Notes: generated by a model not told the origin, from the sequence alone. 64,000 nucleotides of DNA from Oligoflexia bacterium (GCA_031292385.1 JARLHE010000024.1:1-64000), one strand, 5' to 3'. Positions 36,580-46,425 are shown, counted from the stretch's first letter. Numbers and translations: made by a program.

Positions 36580-37176
36580 ATGGGCAAAGGCCGGTTAGAA
36601 GCATTCAGCGACGGAGTGATCGCGATCATCATCACCATCATGGTGCTCGACCTGAAAACTCCTCAAGCGACGGGGTTGGCGGCGTTGGCCGAGCTTTTGC
36701 CCGTGTTTTTAAGCTACGTGCTGAGCTTCATCTACGTGGGCATTTACTGGAACAACCATCATCATCTTTTGCATACGTGCAAGCACGTCACGGGACGGAT
36801 TTTATGGGCGAACCTGCACCTGTTGTTCTGGCTGTCGCTGATTCCGTTTTCGACGCGCTGGCTGGGCGAGAGACGGTTCACTGGCGTTCCGGTGGCGGCG
36901 TACGGAGGCGTGCTCCTGATGTCGGCCCTGGCCTGGCTGATTCTCCAATGCGCCATCATCGCCGCGAACGAGGGGGGCGAGTCGATACTCCAAAAAGCGA
37001 TCGGCCACGATTGGAAGGGAAAGGTATCCTGCGTCTGTTACCTTGCGGCTATTTTAATTTCGCCTTGGGTTCACTGGGTTTCTCTCGGCTTGTACGTGAT
37101 CGTGGCGCTGATCTGGCTGAGTCCGGATAAGCGGATCGAAGAAATCACTGCGGCAGCTGCGGAGCCTCGATCTTAG
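36580..37176 (+). CDS. TMEM175-like (DUF1211) potassium channel family protein
   Basis: 198 residues from ATG 36580, chosen for the GGAGGG ribosome site; an earlier frame opening at 36550 lies inside the acyl-CoA synthetase. Six hydrophobic segments. The family signature RLEAFSDGVIAIIITIMVLDLK (R...FSDG) is in helix 1. Bacterial members form tetrameric K+-permeable channels. Its 3' end overlaps the convergent di-haem peroxidase gene by 32 bases. Confidence 0.88.
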   Translation: MGKGRLEAFSDGVIAIIITIMVLDLKTPQATGLAALAELLPVFLSYVLSFIYVGIYWNNHHHLLHTCKHVTGRILWANLHLLFWLSLIPFSTRWLGERRFTGVPVAAYGGVLLMSALAWLILQCAIIAANEGGESILQKAIGHDWKGKVSCVCYLAAILISPWVHWVSLGLYVIVALIWLSPDKRIEEITAAAAEPRS

Positions 37177-38137
37177 GGCGCTTGCCCGTGAGGCTCTTCA
37201 GGAAGGCCACGATGTCGTGCACCTCGGAGTCCTTCAGGTCTTTATTGAGCTGAAGTTTAGCCATAACCCGCACGGCTTCGTCGAGTGTCGCGACCGAGCC
37301 ATTATGAAAATAGGGGGCGGTGAGCTCGATGTTTCTCCAGGACTGCACCCGAAACATATGCTTATCGGCGTCTTTGTGCGTGGCCTCGTAGCGGCCCAGG
37401 TCTTTGCTGAAGCCGTATTTGGCTTCGAGCGCCGCGCTCGGAAGAGCCGGAAAGCGCATGTAAAATCCGCTGCCCGTCGGCAGGTTGGGGCCCGAAAAGT
37501 TCGTGCCGCTATGGCAGGCAAGGCATCCCGTTTTCTGCACGAGGTTGAGCCCGCGCTGCGCCGCCGGAGATAAGGCCTTATGATCGCCCTGAACATAGCG
37601 GTCGAAGGGGCTCGATGGGGTGAGGAGCGTTCTTTCGAATGCGCCGATGGCTTGGGCAATCCGGTCGATATTGATTTGCTCGTCGCCGAAGGCGGATTTG
37701 AAAAGCGGGTGATAGCCCTGGATCTTCGAAACGGCCGCGACCACGGCATCGTGGTTCGGCATGCCCATCTCGACGGGATTGATCATGGGGCCTTTGGCCT
37801 GGTCTTCGAGCGTCGCTGCCCGGCCGTCCCAGAATTGAACCGGGTAAAAAGCGGCGTTCCAAACGGTCGGTGCGTTTCTCGCGCCCTTCTGCCCGTCGAC
37901 GCCTTCCGAAACCGGTTTGTTGTCCGTTCCCGAGCCCTGGACGTTGTGGCAGGAGTTACACGAAACTTTTCCAGTCTTCGAGAGCCGCGCGTCGAAGTAG
38001 AGCGCCTTTCCCAGTTCGATCTTCGCGGAGGATGACGGATTATTCGCCGGGTCGGCCGCTTTGGGCGGAAGCGCCTCGAAAGCGAGAGCTGAAGCGGCGG
38101 TGACGAATGCGGCGATAGCGATCGAAAAATTTTGCAT
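37145..38137 (-). CDS. di-haem cytochrome c peroxidase (CcpA/MauG family)
   Basis: 330 residues with a signal peptide (to ~Ala19) and two c-type haem sites: CNSCH (60-64) and CLACH (205-209). Family motifs LGKALYFDARLSKTGKVSCNSCHN, RNAPTVWNAAF, FWDGRAATLEDQA and the C-terminal RNIELTAPYFHNGSVATLDEAV are all present. It reduces hydrogen peroxide to water in the periplasm with electrons from small cytochromes. The location on the edge of a cytochrome-rich region fits. Promoter presumably lies in the gap before the divergent chrA gene. Confidence 0.94.
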   Translation of the reverse strand: MQNFSIAIAAFVTAASALAFEALPPKAADPANNPSSSAKIELGKALYFDARLSKTGKVSCNSCHNVQGSGTDNKPVSEGVDGQKGARNAPTVWNAAFYPVQFWDGRAATLEDQAKGPMINPVEMGMPNHDAVVAAVSKIQGYHPLFKSAFGDEQINIDRIAQAIGAFERTLLTPSSPFDRYVQGDHKALSPAAQRGLNLVQKTGCLACHSGTNFSGPNLPTGSGFYMRFPALPSAALEAKYGFSKDLGRYEATHKDADKHMFRVQSWRNIELTAPYFHNGSVATLDEAVRVMAKLQLNKDLKDSEVHDIVAFLKSLTGKRPKIEAPQLPQ

Positions 38138-38214
38138 GTTTCGATTCTATCGATCGCTCTGATCATCGTCAAGGCGACGGGGTGAAGCTGTGATATTGAA
38201 GAGATGGAGGGAGC

Positions 38215-39354
38215 ATGACGAAATCCAGTCCGCCGATGAAAGAGCTGGTTCTCGTTTTCCTGCGGCTGGGATTCACGGCCTTCGGCGGTCCGGCGGCGCA
38301 TATCGCGCTGATGGAAAACGAGTTCGTGCGTCGGCTCAAATGGCTGACCCACGAGGAGTTCCTGGATCTATTGGGGGCCTCGAGCCTGATCCCGGGGCCG
38401 AGTTCCAGTGAGCTGGCGATTTTCATCGGATATCGCCATGCGGGGTGGCGCGGCCTTTTGTTGGCGGGAATCTGCTTTATTCTGCCCGCCGCCCTGATGG
38501 TGGGAGGATTGGGTTGGCTTTATGTTCATTATCAATCCCTGCCCGCGATCGGGAAAGTTCTCTACGGAATCAAGCCCGTCATAATCGCGGTCATCGTGCA
38601 GGCGGTTTGGGGACTTGCGAAAACCGCGGTTAAAAGCCGATTTTTGGCAGCTTTGGGGGCGTGCTCGGTTTTTCTGGCCGCGAAGGGTTTGAGCATTCCG
38701 CTGCTTTTGATCGGTGCGGGGTTGGTATCGGCGGTTCTTCAGTTCAGGCCCAAGGTCAGAGTCGTCGCTCTTGCGGGCCTGCCGGCGGTCGCGCTGTTTC
38801 CCGGCCGGGCTTTCGCCGCGGTTTTTGCGAATATCCCGGTGACGCTCGACCGGATTTTTCTTTTCTTTCTCAAGATCGGGTCGATTCAATTCGGAAGCGG
38901 TTATGTATTGCTCGCATTTTTGCGGGAGGATCTGGTGGAGCGTTACCGCTGGCTCTCGGAGGGCCAGCTTTTGGATGCGGTCGCGGTCGGTCAGTTCACG
39001 CCGGGACCGGTATTCACGACGGCGACGTTCATCGGCTATCTTCTTCACGGCGTTTCCGGCGCGATCGTCGCGACGGTGGGCATTTTTCTTCCCGCGTTTC
39101 TCTTGGTGGCCGCCAGCGGCACCTACATTCCGCGTCTGAGAAAATCGAAGGCCGCCGGATTTTTCCTGGACGGCGTGAACGTCGCTTCGCTTGCGGCCAT
39201 GGGTTACGTTTCCTTCGTGCTCGCGAAAGCCGCGATCATCGATTGGGCGACGCTTGGGTTGGCGATTGCCGCTTTCATTGCTTTGGTCAGATTCCGGATC
39301 AATTCGGCATGGCTTGTTTTGATCGGGGCTGCGGTGGGGATGATCAGTTCTTGA
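38215..39354 (+). CDS. chrA: chromate transporter ChrA
   Basis: 379 residues with two homologous CHR halves, each about six membrane segments. First-half motif: FLRLGFTAFGGPAAHIALMEN..FLDLLGASSLIPGPSSSELA; second half: FLKIGSIQFGSGYVLLAFLREDLV..VAVGQFTPGPVFTTATFIGY. This is the long-chain ChrA form that expels chromate from the cytoplasm. GGAGGG ribosome site upstream. The last 11 bases overlap the convergent thioredoxin-like gene. No chrB regulator nearby. Confidence 0.93.
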   Translation: MTKSSPPMKELVLVFLRLGFTAFGGPAAHIALMENEFVRRLKWLTHEEFLDLLGASSLIPGPSSSELAIFIGYRHAGWRGLLLAGICFILPAALMVGGLGWLYVHYQSLPAIGKVLYGIKPVIIAVIVQAVWGLAKTAVKSRFLAALGACSVFLAAKGLSIPLLLIGAGLVSAVLQFRPKVRVVALAGLPAVALFPGRAFAAVFANIPVTLDRIFLFFLKIGSIQFGSGYVLLAFLREDLVERYRWLSEGQLLDAVAVGQFTPGPVFTTATFIGYLLHGVSGAIVATVGIFLPAFLLVAASGTYIPRLRKSKAAGFFLDGVNVASLAAMGYVSFVLAKAAIIDWATLGLAIAAFIALVRFRINSAWLVLIGAAVGMISS

Positions 39355-39904
39355 GCATCCGTTCGACGGCTTGTCGGACGGTGGCGCTGCCCCAAGGCTG
39401 AATTCCCACGAGCTTTGCGACGATTTCTAGGCGGGGATTCAGCAAATAGGTCTCAGGGAATTCATGTGTTCCGTACTGATCGGCGACCGAATCGGAAAGA
39501 TCGACGAGCGAAAGCATATCGGACGGAACCGAGCTTGCGGGAAGCGTACGCAGCGCATCGGCCCAGCTTTTGTCGACGCTCACGGCGAGAATTTTGAACT
39601 TCCGGTCTTTGTACCTTTCGGCAAGCTCGAGCAGGCGCGGCATTTCCTGACGGCAAGGCGGGCACCAGGATGCCCAAAAATGGACGAGCACGACGTTTCC
39701 GCGAAGTTCTTCGAGCGTGTGGGGCTTGCCGGCGGAATCCTTGAGCTCGATCGGCGGGGCCGGGCGATGCGGTGTCGCGCTCGTTTCGAGTTCTCCGGTG
39801 AGCCGCTGGGGCAGTTGAGAAAAAGCGATCAGCGCCCCGGCTGCTCCGAGGGCGCCAATTGTGATTAAAAGCCACGGAATTTTGGGTTTGTGGTTTTGCG
39901 GCAT
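39344..39904 (-). CDS. TlpA/ResA-type membrane-anchored thioredoxin
   Basis: 186 residues from ATG 39904; the frame extends upstream but only as antisense-like sequence inside the 28-haem gene's end. A single N-terminal membrane helix (WLLITIGALGAAGALIAF) anchors a periplasmic thioredoxin fold with WASWCPPCRQEMP active site and the cis-Pro segment HEFPETYLL. ResA/CcmG-type proteins keep apocytochrome CXXCH cysteines reduced for haem attachment. Only five bases separate it from the end of the 28-haem cytochrome gene on the same strand, so it is probably made together with that client. Confidence 0.9.
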   Translation of the reverse strand: MPQNHKPKIPWLLITIGALGAAGALIAFSQLPQRLTGELETSATPHRPAPPIELKDSAGKPHTLEELRGNVVLVHFWASWCPPCRQEMPRLLELAERYKDRKFKILAVSVDKSWADALRTLPASSVPSDMLSLVDLSDSVADQYGTHEFPETYLLNPRLEIVAKLVGIQPWGSATVRQAVERMLKN

Positions 39905-39909
39905 CGCGA

Positions 39910-42900
39910 TCACCACTTGGAGCCCGGGCTGTGGCAGCCTGCGCAATCCTTGCCTGTATTGTGGCCACTGGGTCTTGCGTTTTCGTGACAAGCCGAGCAG
40001 GTGCCTGGAATCGATCCGCCCGAGCTCGCGGTGATCCCCGAGCCCGAGGTGTAAGTATAACTGGTCGGAGCCAGGTAGTGGTTGTACGTGCCGCCCGAGC
40101 CGTAACCCATGGTACCGCCCGACCACCCGGTTGCTCCCGAGCCGGGAGCGGCGGCGATGATGTTCGTTGAGCTTGCGGCGACGACAACGTTGTTTGCCGC
40201 GGAAGAGTGGCAATAGATACAGGCCGTTCCGTTCAGATTGTAGGATCCCTTGATGGTGACGGTCCCTTGCGATCCGGTGACCGAAGCCGGCGAGACATGG
40301 TAGAATGTCAGGTTATAAGTGCCGTTCGGACCGTTCGAATCGGAAACCGTGATCATGCCTGTCGGCATCCCGACCGCGGTTCCTGACGTCACGCTGCCGG
40401 AGTAAGTTTGCGTTCCGCCCTGGACGTGACAAGTCACGCAGCTTGCCGTCTGCAAAAAGGTCGCGGTATGTGGGCTCGTTACCGAAGCGCCGAGCCAGCT
40501 CGTTCCGATATTGGTCGTGTGGCACGAGCTGCAGTCGGAGGTGAGTTGGCCCGCCGGAGTGGAGATGGTGCCGGAAGATGAGATCAGTTGCGTGTGATTA
40601 TAGGTCGTGAACGAAGCGTTGGGCATGATGTTGTAATGGCAATTGGCGCATTTGCCGCTGCTGATATTGACCGTCGTCACGTTCGTGTGAAACTTGGCTT
40701 TTTGCCATTGGGCATAGTCCGATCCCGCATTGGCGGCCGGAACGGTATGGCAGCTCGAGCAGTCGTGGCCGGTGACATTGGCATCCGTGTGACTGACAAA
40801 ATCGTAAATCGGTTGGCCGGCGGCGGGAGGAGAGTAGGCCGGTGTGATGGTCGTGCCTGAGTTGCCCACGGAGCTTGCGTTCGATGTGGCCATAGGGCTT
40901 CCGGGAATCGTATTGCCCGTGCCAGCTACCGTGCTTCCGTTTCCGAGACCGTGACATTCGGCGCAGGTGCTCACGCCGGAGGTGATCGACGAGTGAAACG
41001 AATCCGTTCGGGAGAATGCCGTCGGCGATGTGCCCGCCGCGAGGTTCTTGACCTCGGCCAGGTGGCAGGTGGCGCAATCGCCGGACGCTTTTTGCGAGGC
41101 GTGGTTCATGTATTCCAGAGTCGGCGAAGTCGTGTCGACAAGACTTTGCGTCGTGGCGCCGGGGCGATCGCCCGAGTGGCAATCGTTGCAGGAGGTGGGT
41201 TGTGAAGCGATTTTTCCATGATAAATTCCACCGCTCCAGAGCGTGGCTTGCGGGTACCCTGAAGCCGAAATCTGCGTGGCAGTCGGCTGCGCGTGGCAGG
41301 TGGTGCAGTCCTGAGTGACCAGGGTCGAGCCGTGATTCATATGATAGAGAACGGCGCCGATATAGGGGCTTGCGTCCAGGTAGTGACAAGTCGTGCAGCT
41401 CGAGGGCGTGACCCCCGAGAGTTTTCCGTGAAAGTAACCGCTCGATCCCCAGGCGCCCGATTGTCCTGCCGTGCTTGGGCTATGGCAGGTCGCGCAGTCC
41501 GACGCCGTCGCGACGGGTGTGCTGCCGTTCGAAAGTGGCGCTGCATGATTCAGGTAGCGACTGGCCGAGCCGACGATTCCGGTGGGCAGAATCGAAATAT
41601 GGCAGTCCTTGCAGGTTGTGGGCTGCGAAAGCCCCGCGGCGGTGATTGACGAATGGAAGACTCCCCCTCGGTAACTGTTCGAAATGCTCGTGGCGCTGTG
41701 ACATTTCGAGCAGACGAGCGTGCCTCCGGAGGACATTCCCGCGGGGATCGCCGATGAGCTATGCAGCATGCTCAAAACAAAAGAGGTCGAGGAGCTCGAG
41801 ACGGATTTGACCTGCGGGATGCTGGTCACCGGCGTGGAGGAGGAATTGAGGGTGGAGACCGTATAGGAGAGGCTTTGATCTCCTACGAGCCCCGAAGGAA
41901 CACCGCTTTGCCCGGTGCCGGCCCAGGCGGAAAGAGCGGGCGAGCGTCCTTGGGTGATCACGTTTTGTAAAGCCGCGCTATGACAGCCGGCGCAGTCGCT
42001 GCCGGCCGCGTGGGTGTATCCGCCGGCGACTCCCGCGCCCGTCGCGCTTGGATACCAGGAGGGATCCGGAATCACGTGACAGCCCAGGCAGCTGGATGTC
42101 GTTGAGGAATGGGCGAAAAATCCGCCGGACCAGCCGCTCATCGAAGTGAATTGGGTTGTCCCTCCGTGGCAGGTGGCGCAATCGAGGCCGTTGCCATGAC
42201 CGGCGTAGTAAAAGGGGGCGTTGGAGTTGAGCCCAATCCAACCCGTGGTCCCGGTCGGGCGTTGGCTGTTGTGACAGCCGTTGCATGAGGTTTGGGAACC
42301 GGCGTTCGCGTGGTAGCTGCCGTTCGCCCAAAGCGACGCCGAGGGTGTATTCGAATTCGTTGGAGCCGCGTGACAGCTGGCGCAGTCACCCATTCCATTG
42401 GCGTGATCGAATTGCGTCGGTGTCGATGAGGAGGGCGAAGTCGGGACCGCTCCGGTGGGGCGGTTGTTCGCGTGGCAATCGAGACAAGACGCCGGTTGGC
42501 CTTTTGATCCGCTTGTGAGTGAGGTGTGGAAGTTCGCGCCGCTCCAGGTGGAGCCCGGCTGATTATGGCAAACGGCGCAGTCCTGATTGTAGGCAGGCGT
42601 CGAAGTGCGAGCCCAACTTCCGTTGGTCAGTTGCCATGCGTTTGCGAAGTGATTCATTTCAGGTGACGCCGGGTTTCTGCCGGCACCCGCGGCGCCGACG
42701 AATCCCGCAGGCATCCCATTGGTCGCCGCGCCGGTGGACGCAAGGGTTCCGGCCCCATGGCAATCCGCACAAGTCGAGGGAGGGGTTGAAAGGCTGGAAG
42801 CGTGGTAATAGCCCGGACGAAACGATCCGCTCGCCGCGTCCGCGTGGCAAGATGCGCAGTTGGCAAGCGTAGCGGCCGAGATATTGACCGAGTTGTGATT

Positions 42901-43554
42901 CATGGTTTGCGGTATCGCCTGGGTTAAGGAGCTGACCGCCGTGATGGTGCTGCCAATGGTTCCGCCCCACGTCGGAACGTCCGAGGTGACTGTGTAGTCG
43001 GTGGAACCCTGCGCGGTGCCGGTCAGGGCCGAGAACGTGCCTGGATAGCTGGAGCCCGTCTCACTCCAGCTGAGGACGGGCGGGGATCGGGTCATGTTCG
43101 TCAGGGCTTTTTTATGGCAAGCGGCGCAATCGCCCGTGGCCTGGGTGAGATGATTGAAGCTGGGGACCGAGTTTCCAGAGGCATCGATAAAAGGCCCGGA
43201 TGATGCCGGGATTTGGGGAGCATGGCACTCGGCACACGAGGCGAGTGAAGAAGTATGGGTGAAAAACGCGCCTGACCAGGTAATGCCCACATTCGCCGGG
43301 ACGGCCATGTGACAGCTGACGCAGTCCACTTGAGCGATCGACGCGGAGTGGGCGAATTCATGAGTCAGTTGGGCGGGTCTCGCCGTGGCATGGCAGCCCG
43401 AGCAGCTCTGAAGCATCGTGCCCGTATGGGGGACCTGCGAGCTGACGAGTGATGTGGTGCCGACTTGCGGGCGCTGCAGGCCGCATCCCATCACGAGAGC
43501 TGCGATGATAGCGAGGCCGGCAAGTGTCCGTCCTCGAGTGCGTCTTTTCGGCAA
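39910..43554 (-). CDS. 28-haem c-type cytochrome lipoprotein
   Basis: 1214 residues. Lipobox LVMGC gives lipidated Cys24. I count 28 CXXCH motifs spread along the whole chain (first CSGCH just after the signal, last CAGCH ten residues from the end), no CX3-4CH forms. Many distal His residues lie in repeated (F/Y)HxS/(F/Y)NH segments, the likely second axial ligands. Spacers are Ser/Thr/Gly-rich with few charges, typical of proteins outside the cell or on the outer surface. Such proteins pass electrons along haem chains to or from minerals or partners. It has its own promoter and is followed after five bases by a TlpA-type thioredoxin. Confidence 0.95.
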   Translation of the reverse strand: MPKRRTRGRTLAGLAIIAALVMGCGLQRPQVGTTSLVSSQVPHTGTMLQSCSGCHATARPAQLTHEFAHSASIAQVDCVSCHMAVPANVGITWSGAFFTHTSSLASCAECHAPQIPASSGPFIDASGNSVPSFNHLTQATGDCAACHKKALTNMTRSPPVLSWSETGSSYPGTFSALTGTAQGSTDYTVTSDVPTWGGTIGSTITAVSSLTQAIPQTMNHNSVNISAATLANCASCHADAASGSFRPGYYHASSLSTPPSTCADCHGAGTLASTGAATNGMPAGFVGAAGAGRNPASPEMNHFANAWQLTNGSWARTSTPAYNQDCAVCHNQPGSTWSGANFHTSLTSGSKGQPASCLDCHANNRPTGAVPTSPSSSTPTQFDHANGMGDCASCHAAPTNSNTPSASLWANGSYHANAGSQTSCNGCHNSQRPTGTTGWIGLNSNAPFYYAGHGNGLDCATCHGGTTQFTSMSGWSGGFFAHSSTTSSCLGCHVIPDPSWYPSATGAGVAGGYTHAAGSDCAGCHSAALQNVITQGRSPALSAWAGTGQSGVPSGLVGDQSLSYTVSTLNSSSTPVTSIPQVKSVSSSSTSFVLSMLHSSSAIPAGMSSGGTLVCSKCHSATSISNSYRGGVFHSSITAAGLSQPTTCKDCHISILPTGIVGSASRYLNHAAPLSNGSTPVATASDCATCHSPSTAGQSGAWGSSGYFHGKLSGVTPSSCTTCHYLDASPYIGAVLYHMNHGSTLVTQDCTTCHAQPTATQISASGYPQATLWSGGIYHGKIASQPTSCNDCHSGDRPGATTQSLVDTTSPTLEYMNHASQKASGDCATCHLAEVKNLAAGTSPTAFSRTDSFHSSITSGVSTCAECHGLGNGSTVAGTGNTIPGSPMATSNASSVGNSGTTITPAYSPPAAGQPIYDFVSHTDANVTGHDCSSCHTVPAANAGSDYAQWQKAKFHTNVTTVNISSGKCANCHYNIMPNASFTTYNHTQLISSSGTISTPAGQLTSDCSSCHTTNIGTSWLGASVTSPHTATFLQTASCVTCHVQGGTQTYSGSVTSGTAVGMPTGMITVSDSNGPNGTYNLTFYHVSPASVTGSQGTVTIKGSYNLNGTACIYCHSSAANNVVVAASSTNIIAAAPGSGATGWSGGTMGYGSGGTYNHYLAPTSYTYTSGSGITASSGGSIPGTCSACHENARPSGHNTGKDCAGCHSPGSKW

Positions 43555-43607
43555 GATTGGTCCGCTCCCCCTCTAAGACCGGATCGGCAGAATTCGTTAT
43601 TTCATTT

Positions 43608-43644
43608 ATTCTAATAGAATAATGTATAAGACCAATAAGGTCAA
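43608..43644 (-). promoter_or_regulatory. promoter of the 28-haem gene with two inverted repeats
   Basis: On the minus strand TTGACC (43639-43644) and TATTCT (43616-43621) are spaced 17 bases apart. A perfect palindrome ATTCTA-A-TAGAAT (43608-43620) covers the -10, and GACC-AATAA-GGTC (43630-43642) covers the -35 side. The AT-rich box stands out in GC-rich surroundings. Both repeats sit where a regulator could act. Confidence 0.55.
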
Positions 43645-43683
43645 CAATTTAGCTTAGGTTTTACAGGCGCTTAAGGGTTTGAA

Positions 43684-46425
43684 TTAAAACTGAAATTGAT
43701 TGTGACATTCTGCGCAATTAAGCATTTGAGGGAAGACGTGCGCGGGCACGGGGGGATTGGTGACGAGCGGGGCCTGGCTGAGGTGGCAGTCGCTGCAGTT
43801 GGAGGGGGTTCCTCGGTAGATGCCGCGGCTGTGGCAAGTGTTGCAATCTAACGTGCGATGAATCCCTCGCAACGGAAACTGGGTCAGAGAGTGCTGGAAT
43901 TCCGGATTTTCCCAAAATAGCTGTTTATGGCACTCACCGCAGTTCGGGAGTGTTCCGTTGTGGACATCGTCTTTTTGGTGGCAGAGGGCGCAATTCTGGC
44001 TCATGCCTTCAAGTCGTCGCCCGTCTTTGTGGCATTCGGCGCAACCCAATGTCTTGTGAATGCCGTTGAGCGTGAAGTTCTTATGGAAGTCCTTCGTCTT
44101 TTTCCAGGAGGCTTCGTTATGGCATTCCGTGCAGGAAGCTCCGAATTCCCCTCGATGCACGTCTTTGTGGCAGCCGACGCAACCCTTGCCCTTGATCTCC
44201 GGGAAAAGAAATTTATGGATCGGCTCATGGTCTTTGATGTCCTTTGAGCTTGCGAAGAGGCGTCCGGTCGGAACGTGACATTTCTCGCATTTGGCTTCTT
44301 CGTGTTTCAGCCGCAGCGGAAAGCTCGTCTCATTATGGTTGAACGAAAGCCGATGGGTGAAATCGTTGGTAGTATGGCAGGCCGAGCAGTTTTTCTCGGA
44401 AAATTTGCCGTGGAATTGGCTCTGGTGCACGTTGCGATGGCAGCTGATGCAAAAATCCTGCGCGGCGGTCTCCCAGCGATAGATCGGCTTGCCTTTGATC
44501 TCGTGGCAATCCTTGCATTTGGCGGACAAGTGCTTGCCCGTGAGCGGAAAACGGGTGGTTTTGTGGTCGAAGGCCTTGCCGTTGAGAAGGATGATCCAGC
44601 CCGCGGTCACGTGGCATTGATCGCAGCGCTTCAGCCTGAACTGCGGGTTCGGGCTGCCGATGTGCGGATTCTTATGGCAAAGGGCGCAGTTCTTTTGCCG
44701 AAGGTTGTTCCAGTGGTAGACGGCGCGGATAGGTTTTTTATCCTTGTCTTTGATTACGTGGCAATCCTCGCATTTCAAGCCGACGTGCTTGCCGTCGATC
44801 GGGAACCGCGTGTCGTCCGTGTGGTTGAATCGCGCCGGTTTCCAAATCTTTTCGTCATGGCACTCGAGGCATTGGTTCGGGCTCTTGAATTTCTTCGATC
44901 GCCACGCGCCGAACCGGTGAACGTCCTTATGGCAGCTGAGGCATTGGGCTTTTAGTCCCATCCAGTGATACGATTTGCGCCCGGCCTCGCCTTGCGCCAG
45001 CACGGCCGGGGTTTGAATGTGGCACTGAGTGCAGTTGATTTCGGCATGTTTGCCGTTCAGCGAGTAGTGGGTGATTTTGGCGTGGTCGAATGTTTTGATC
45101 TTCCAGGCATTATTGTCGTGGCATTCTTCGCAGCGGCCTTGGAATTTGCGGCTCAAATGATTGCGATGAGGGTCCGTGTGGCAACTCGAGCACTGGGTTT
45201 TCAGCCCGATCCAGTGATAGGATTTCAACCCGGCTTCACCCTGCGCGAGAACGGCGGCGGACTGGATATGGCATTTGGTACAGGTGATTTCGGCATGTTT
45301 TCCGCTCAGCGAATAGTGGGTGATCCGGGCGTGATCGAATTTCTCGATTTTCCACGTGTTGTCGTTGTGTCAGGTTTCGCAGCGGCCTTGGAATTTGGAG
45401 CTTAAATGGCCGCGGTGCGGGTCGCCGTGGCAGCTTGAACAGGTCGACTGCAAGCCTTTCCAGACGTAGTACTTGGTGCTGGTTTTGGAAGCGGTTTCGC
45501 TCTGTTTGTGGCAATCGACGCAGTTCAGTTTTGCGTGCGCTCCCGTGATCCGGTAACCGGTGACTCTTTCGTGCGGAAAGTCCGATATCTTCCAGCCCTG
45601 CATCGTATGGCAGGTCAGGCATTTCGGACCCGTGAACTGGGCTTTCATTCGGCCCTTGTGCACGTTTTCATGGCATTCGAGGCATTGCCGGGCTTTCAGG
45701 TGCGGCCATTTGTAGACCGAAGCCTTGGGGCGCGACTTGTCCGGAAGATGGCAGGCGGCGCAGCTCGTTTCGGCGTGTTTGCCTTCGAGTTTGTAATGAG
45801 TTTGCGTGTCATGGTCGAATTTGACTTCCGTTTTCCAGGACTTCTGGCCGTGACAGAAATTACAGTCTTTGGCCGCCCATTCCTTCTTGAAATAATGGAC
45901 GTCATCCTTTTTGTGGCAGCTGACGCAGGTCGATTTCTGGCCGATCCACCGAACGCTGCCGGGAAGGATCGACTTTTCGTCTCTGCGGTCGGTGTGGCAT
46001 TTCTCGCAGTCGACGGTCGCGTGCTTGCCCTCGAGCCGGTATCCGGTCATCGCGAAGTGATCGAACTTCTCGCGGTCAATCGCCATTGTATCGAAAGCCC
46101 TGCCTTTGTGATCGACGTGGCAGGAAGCGCAGGATTTGGTCTGGATCCCGTGAAACCCGGTCTTTGCCTTGACGCTCGCGGCGATCTCCTTATGGCAGTC
46201 TTCGCATTTGGAGTTGGGAACCCCTTTGCCCATGTCGTGGCATTTGAGGCAGTCCGACTCGAGATCCATGTGGCCTTTGATGAGCGGGCCCGGCGCCAGG
46301 AGTTGATTGAGGAGGCCTTCGGTCGTGTGACCGGTCGATGCCAAAGATAGAAATACCGCGTGGCCGGTCAGTACGGCGACGAGGGTCCTGCGGAGCGCGC
46401 GTGAGAGTTGGGGGAGGATTCTCAC
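43684..46425 (-). CDS. multihaem c-type cytochrome with 33 haem motifs, interrupted by one in-frame TGA
   Basis: One continuous frame from GTG 46425 to 43684 (913 codons) with a single TGA at 45370-45372. A hydrophobic N terminus (LVAVLTGHAVFLSLAS) serves as signal. There are 32 intact CXXCH motifs plus a thirty-third reading C-E-T-TGA-H. Most motifs occur in a repeating unit with GKHAxxxCxxCH and FDHxxTxYxLxG, so each unit carries paired haems. If TGA stops translation, an 11-haem, 351-residue protein results; no ATG restart follows (the next candidate is TTG 45228). The GTG overlaps the stop of the upstream outer-membrane barrel gene by one base. The likely role is a periplasmic or surface electron wire working with that barrel. 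Confidence 0.88.
45370..45372 (-). other. in-frame TGA at the second Cys codon of a CXXCH motif
   Basis: Codons read TGC GAA ACC TGA CAC. The neighbouring tandem repeat (near 45117-45132) reads TGC GAA GAA TGC CAC at the same place, so TGA replaces TGC. The frame stays open for 561 further codons and 21 further haem motifs. Confidence 0.9.

Noticed and set aside
35601..36641. 346-codon minus-strand frame over the acyl-CoA synthetase
   Set aside because: Antisense to a complete ANL enzyme; no recognisable protein features.
45322..45369. Possible SECIS element after the TGA
   Set aside because: Only a 5-bp ATCGA/TCGAT stem with loop GAAAT is visible; it lacks the GU-containing apical loop and bulged U expected of bacterial SECIS, so it is not listed as a feature.
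44275..46350. Long plus-strand frames opposite the multihaem cytochrome genes
   Set aside because: They are antisense shadows of CXXCH-rich coding; the minus strand carries the haem motifs and an operon arrangement.
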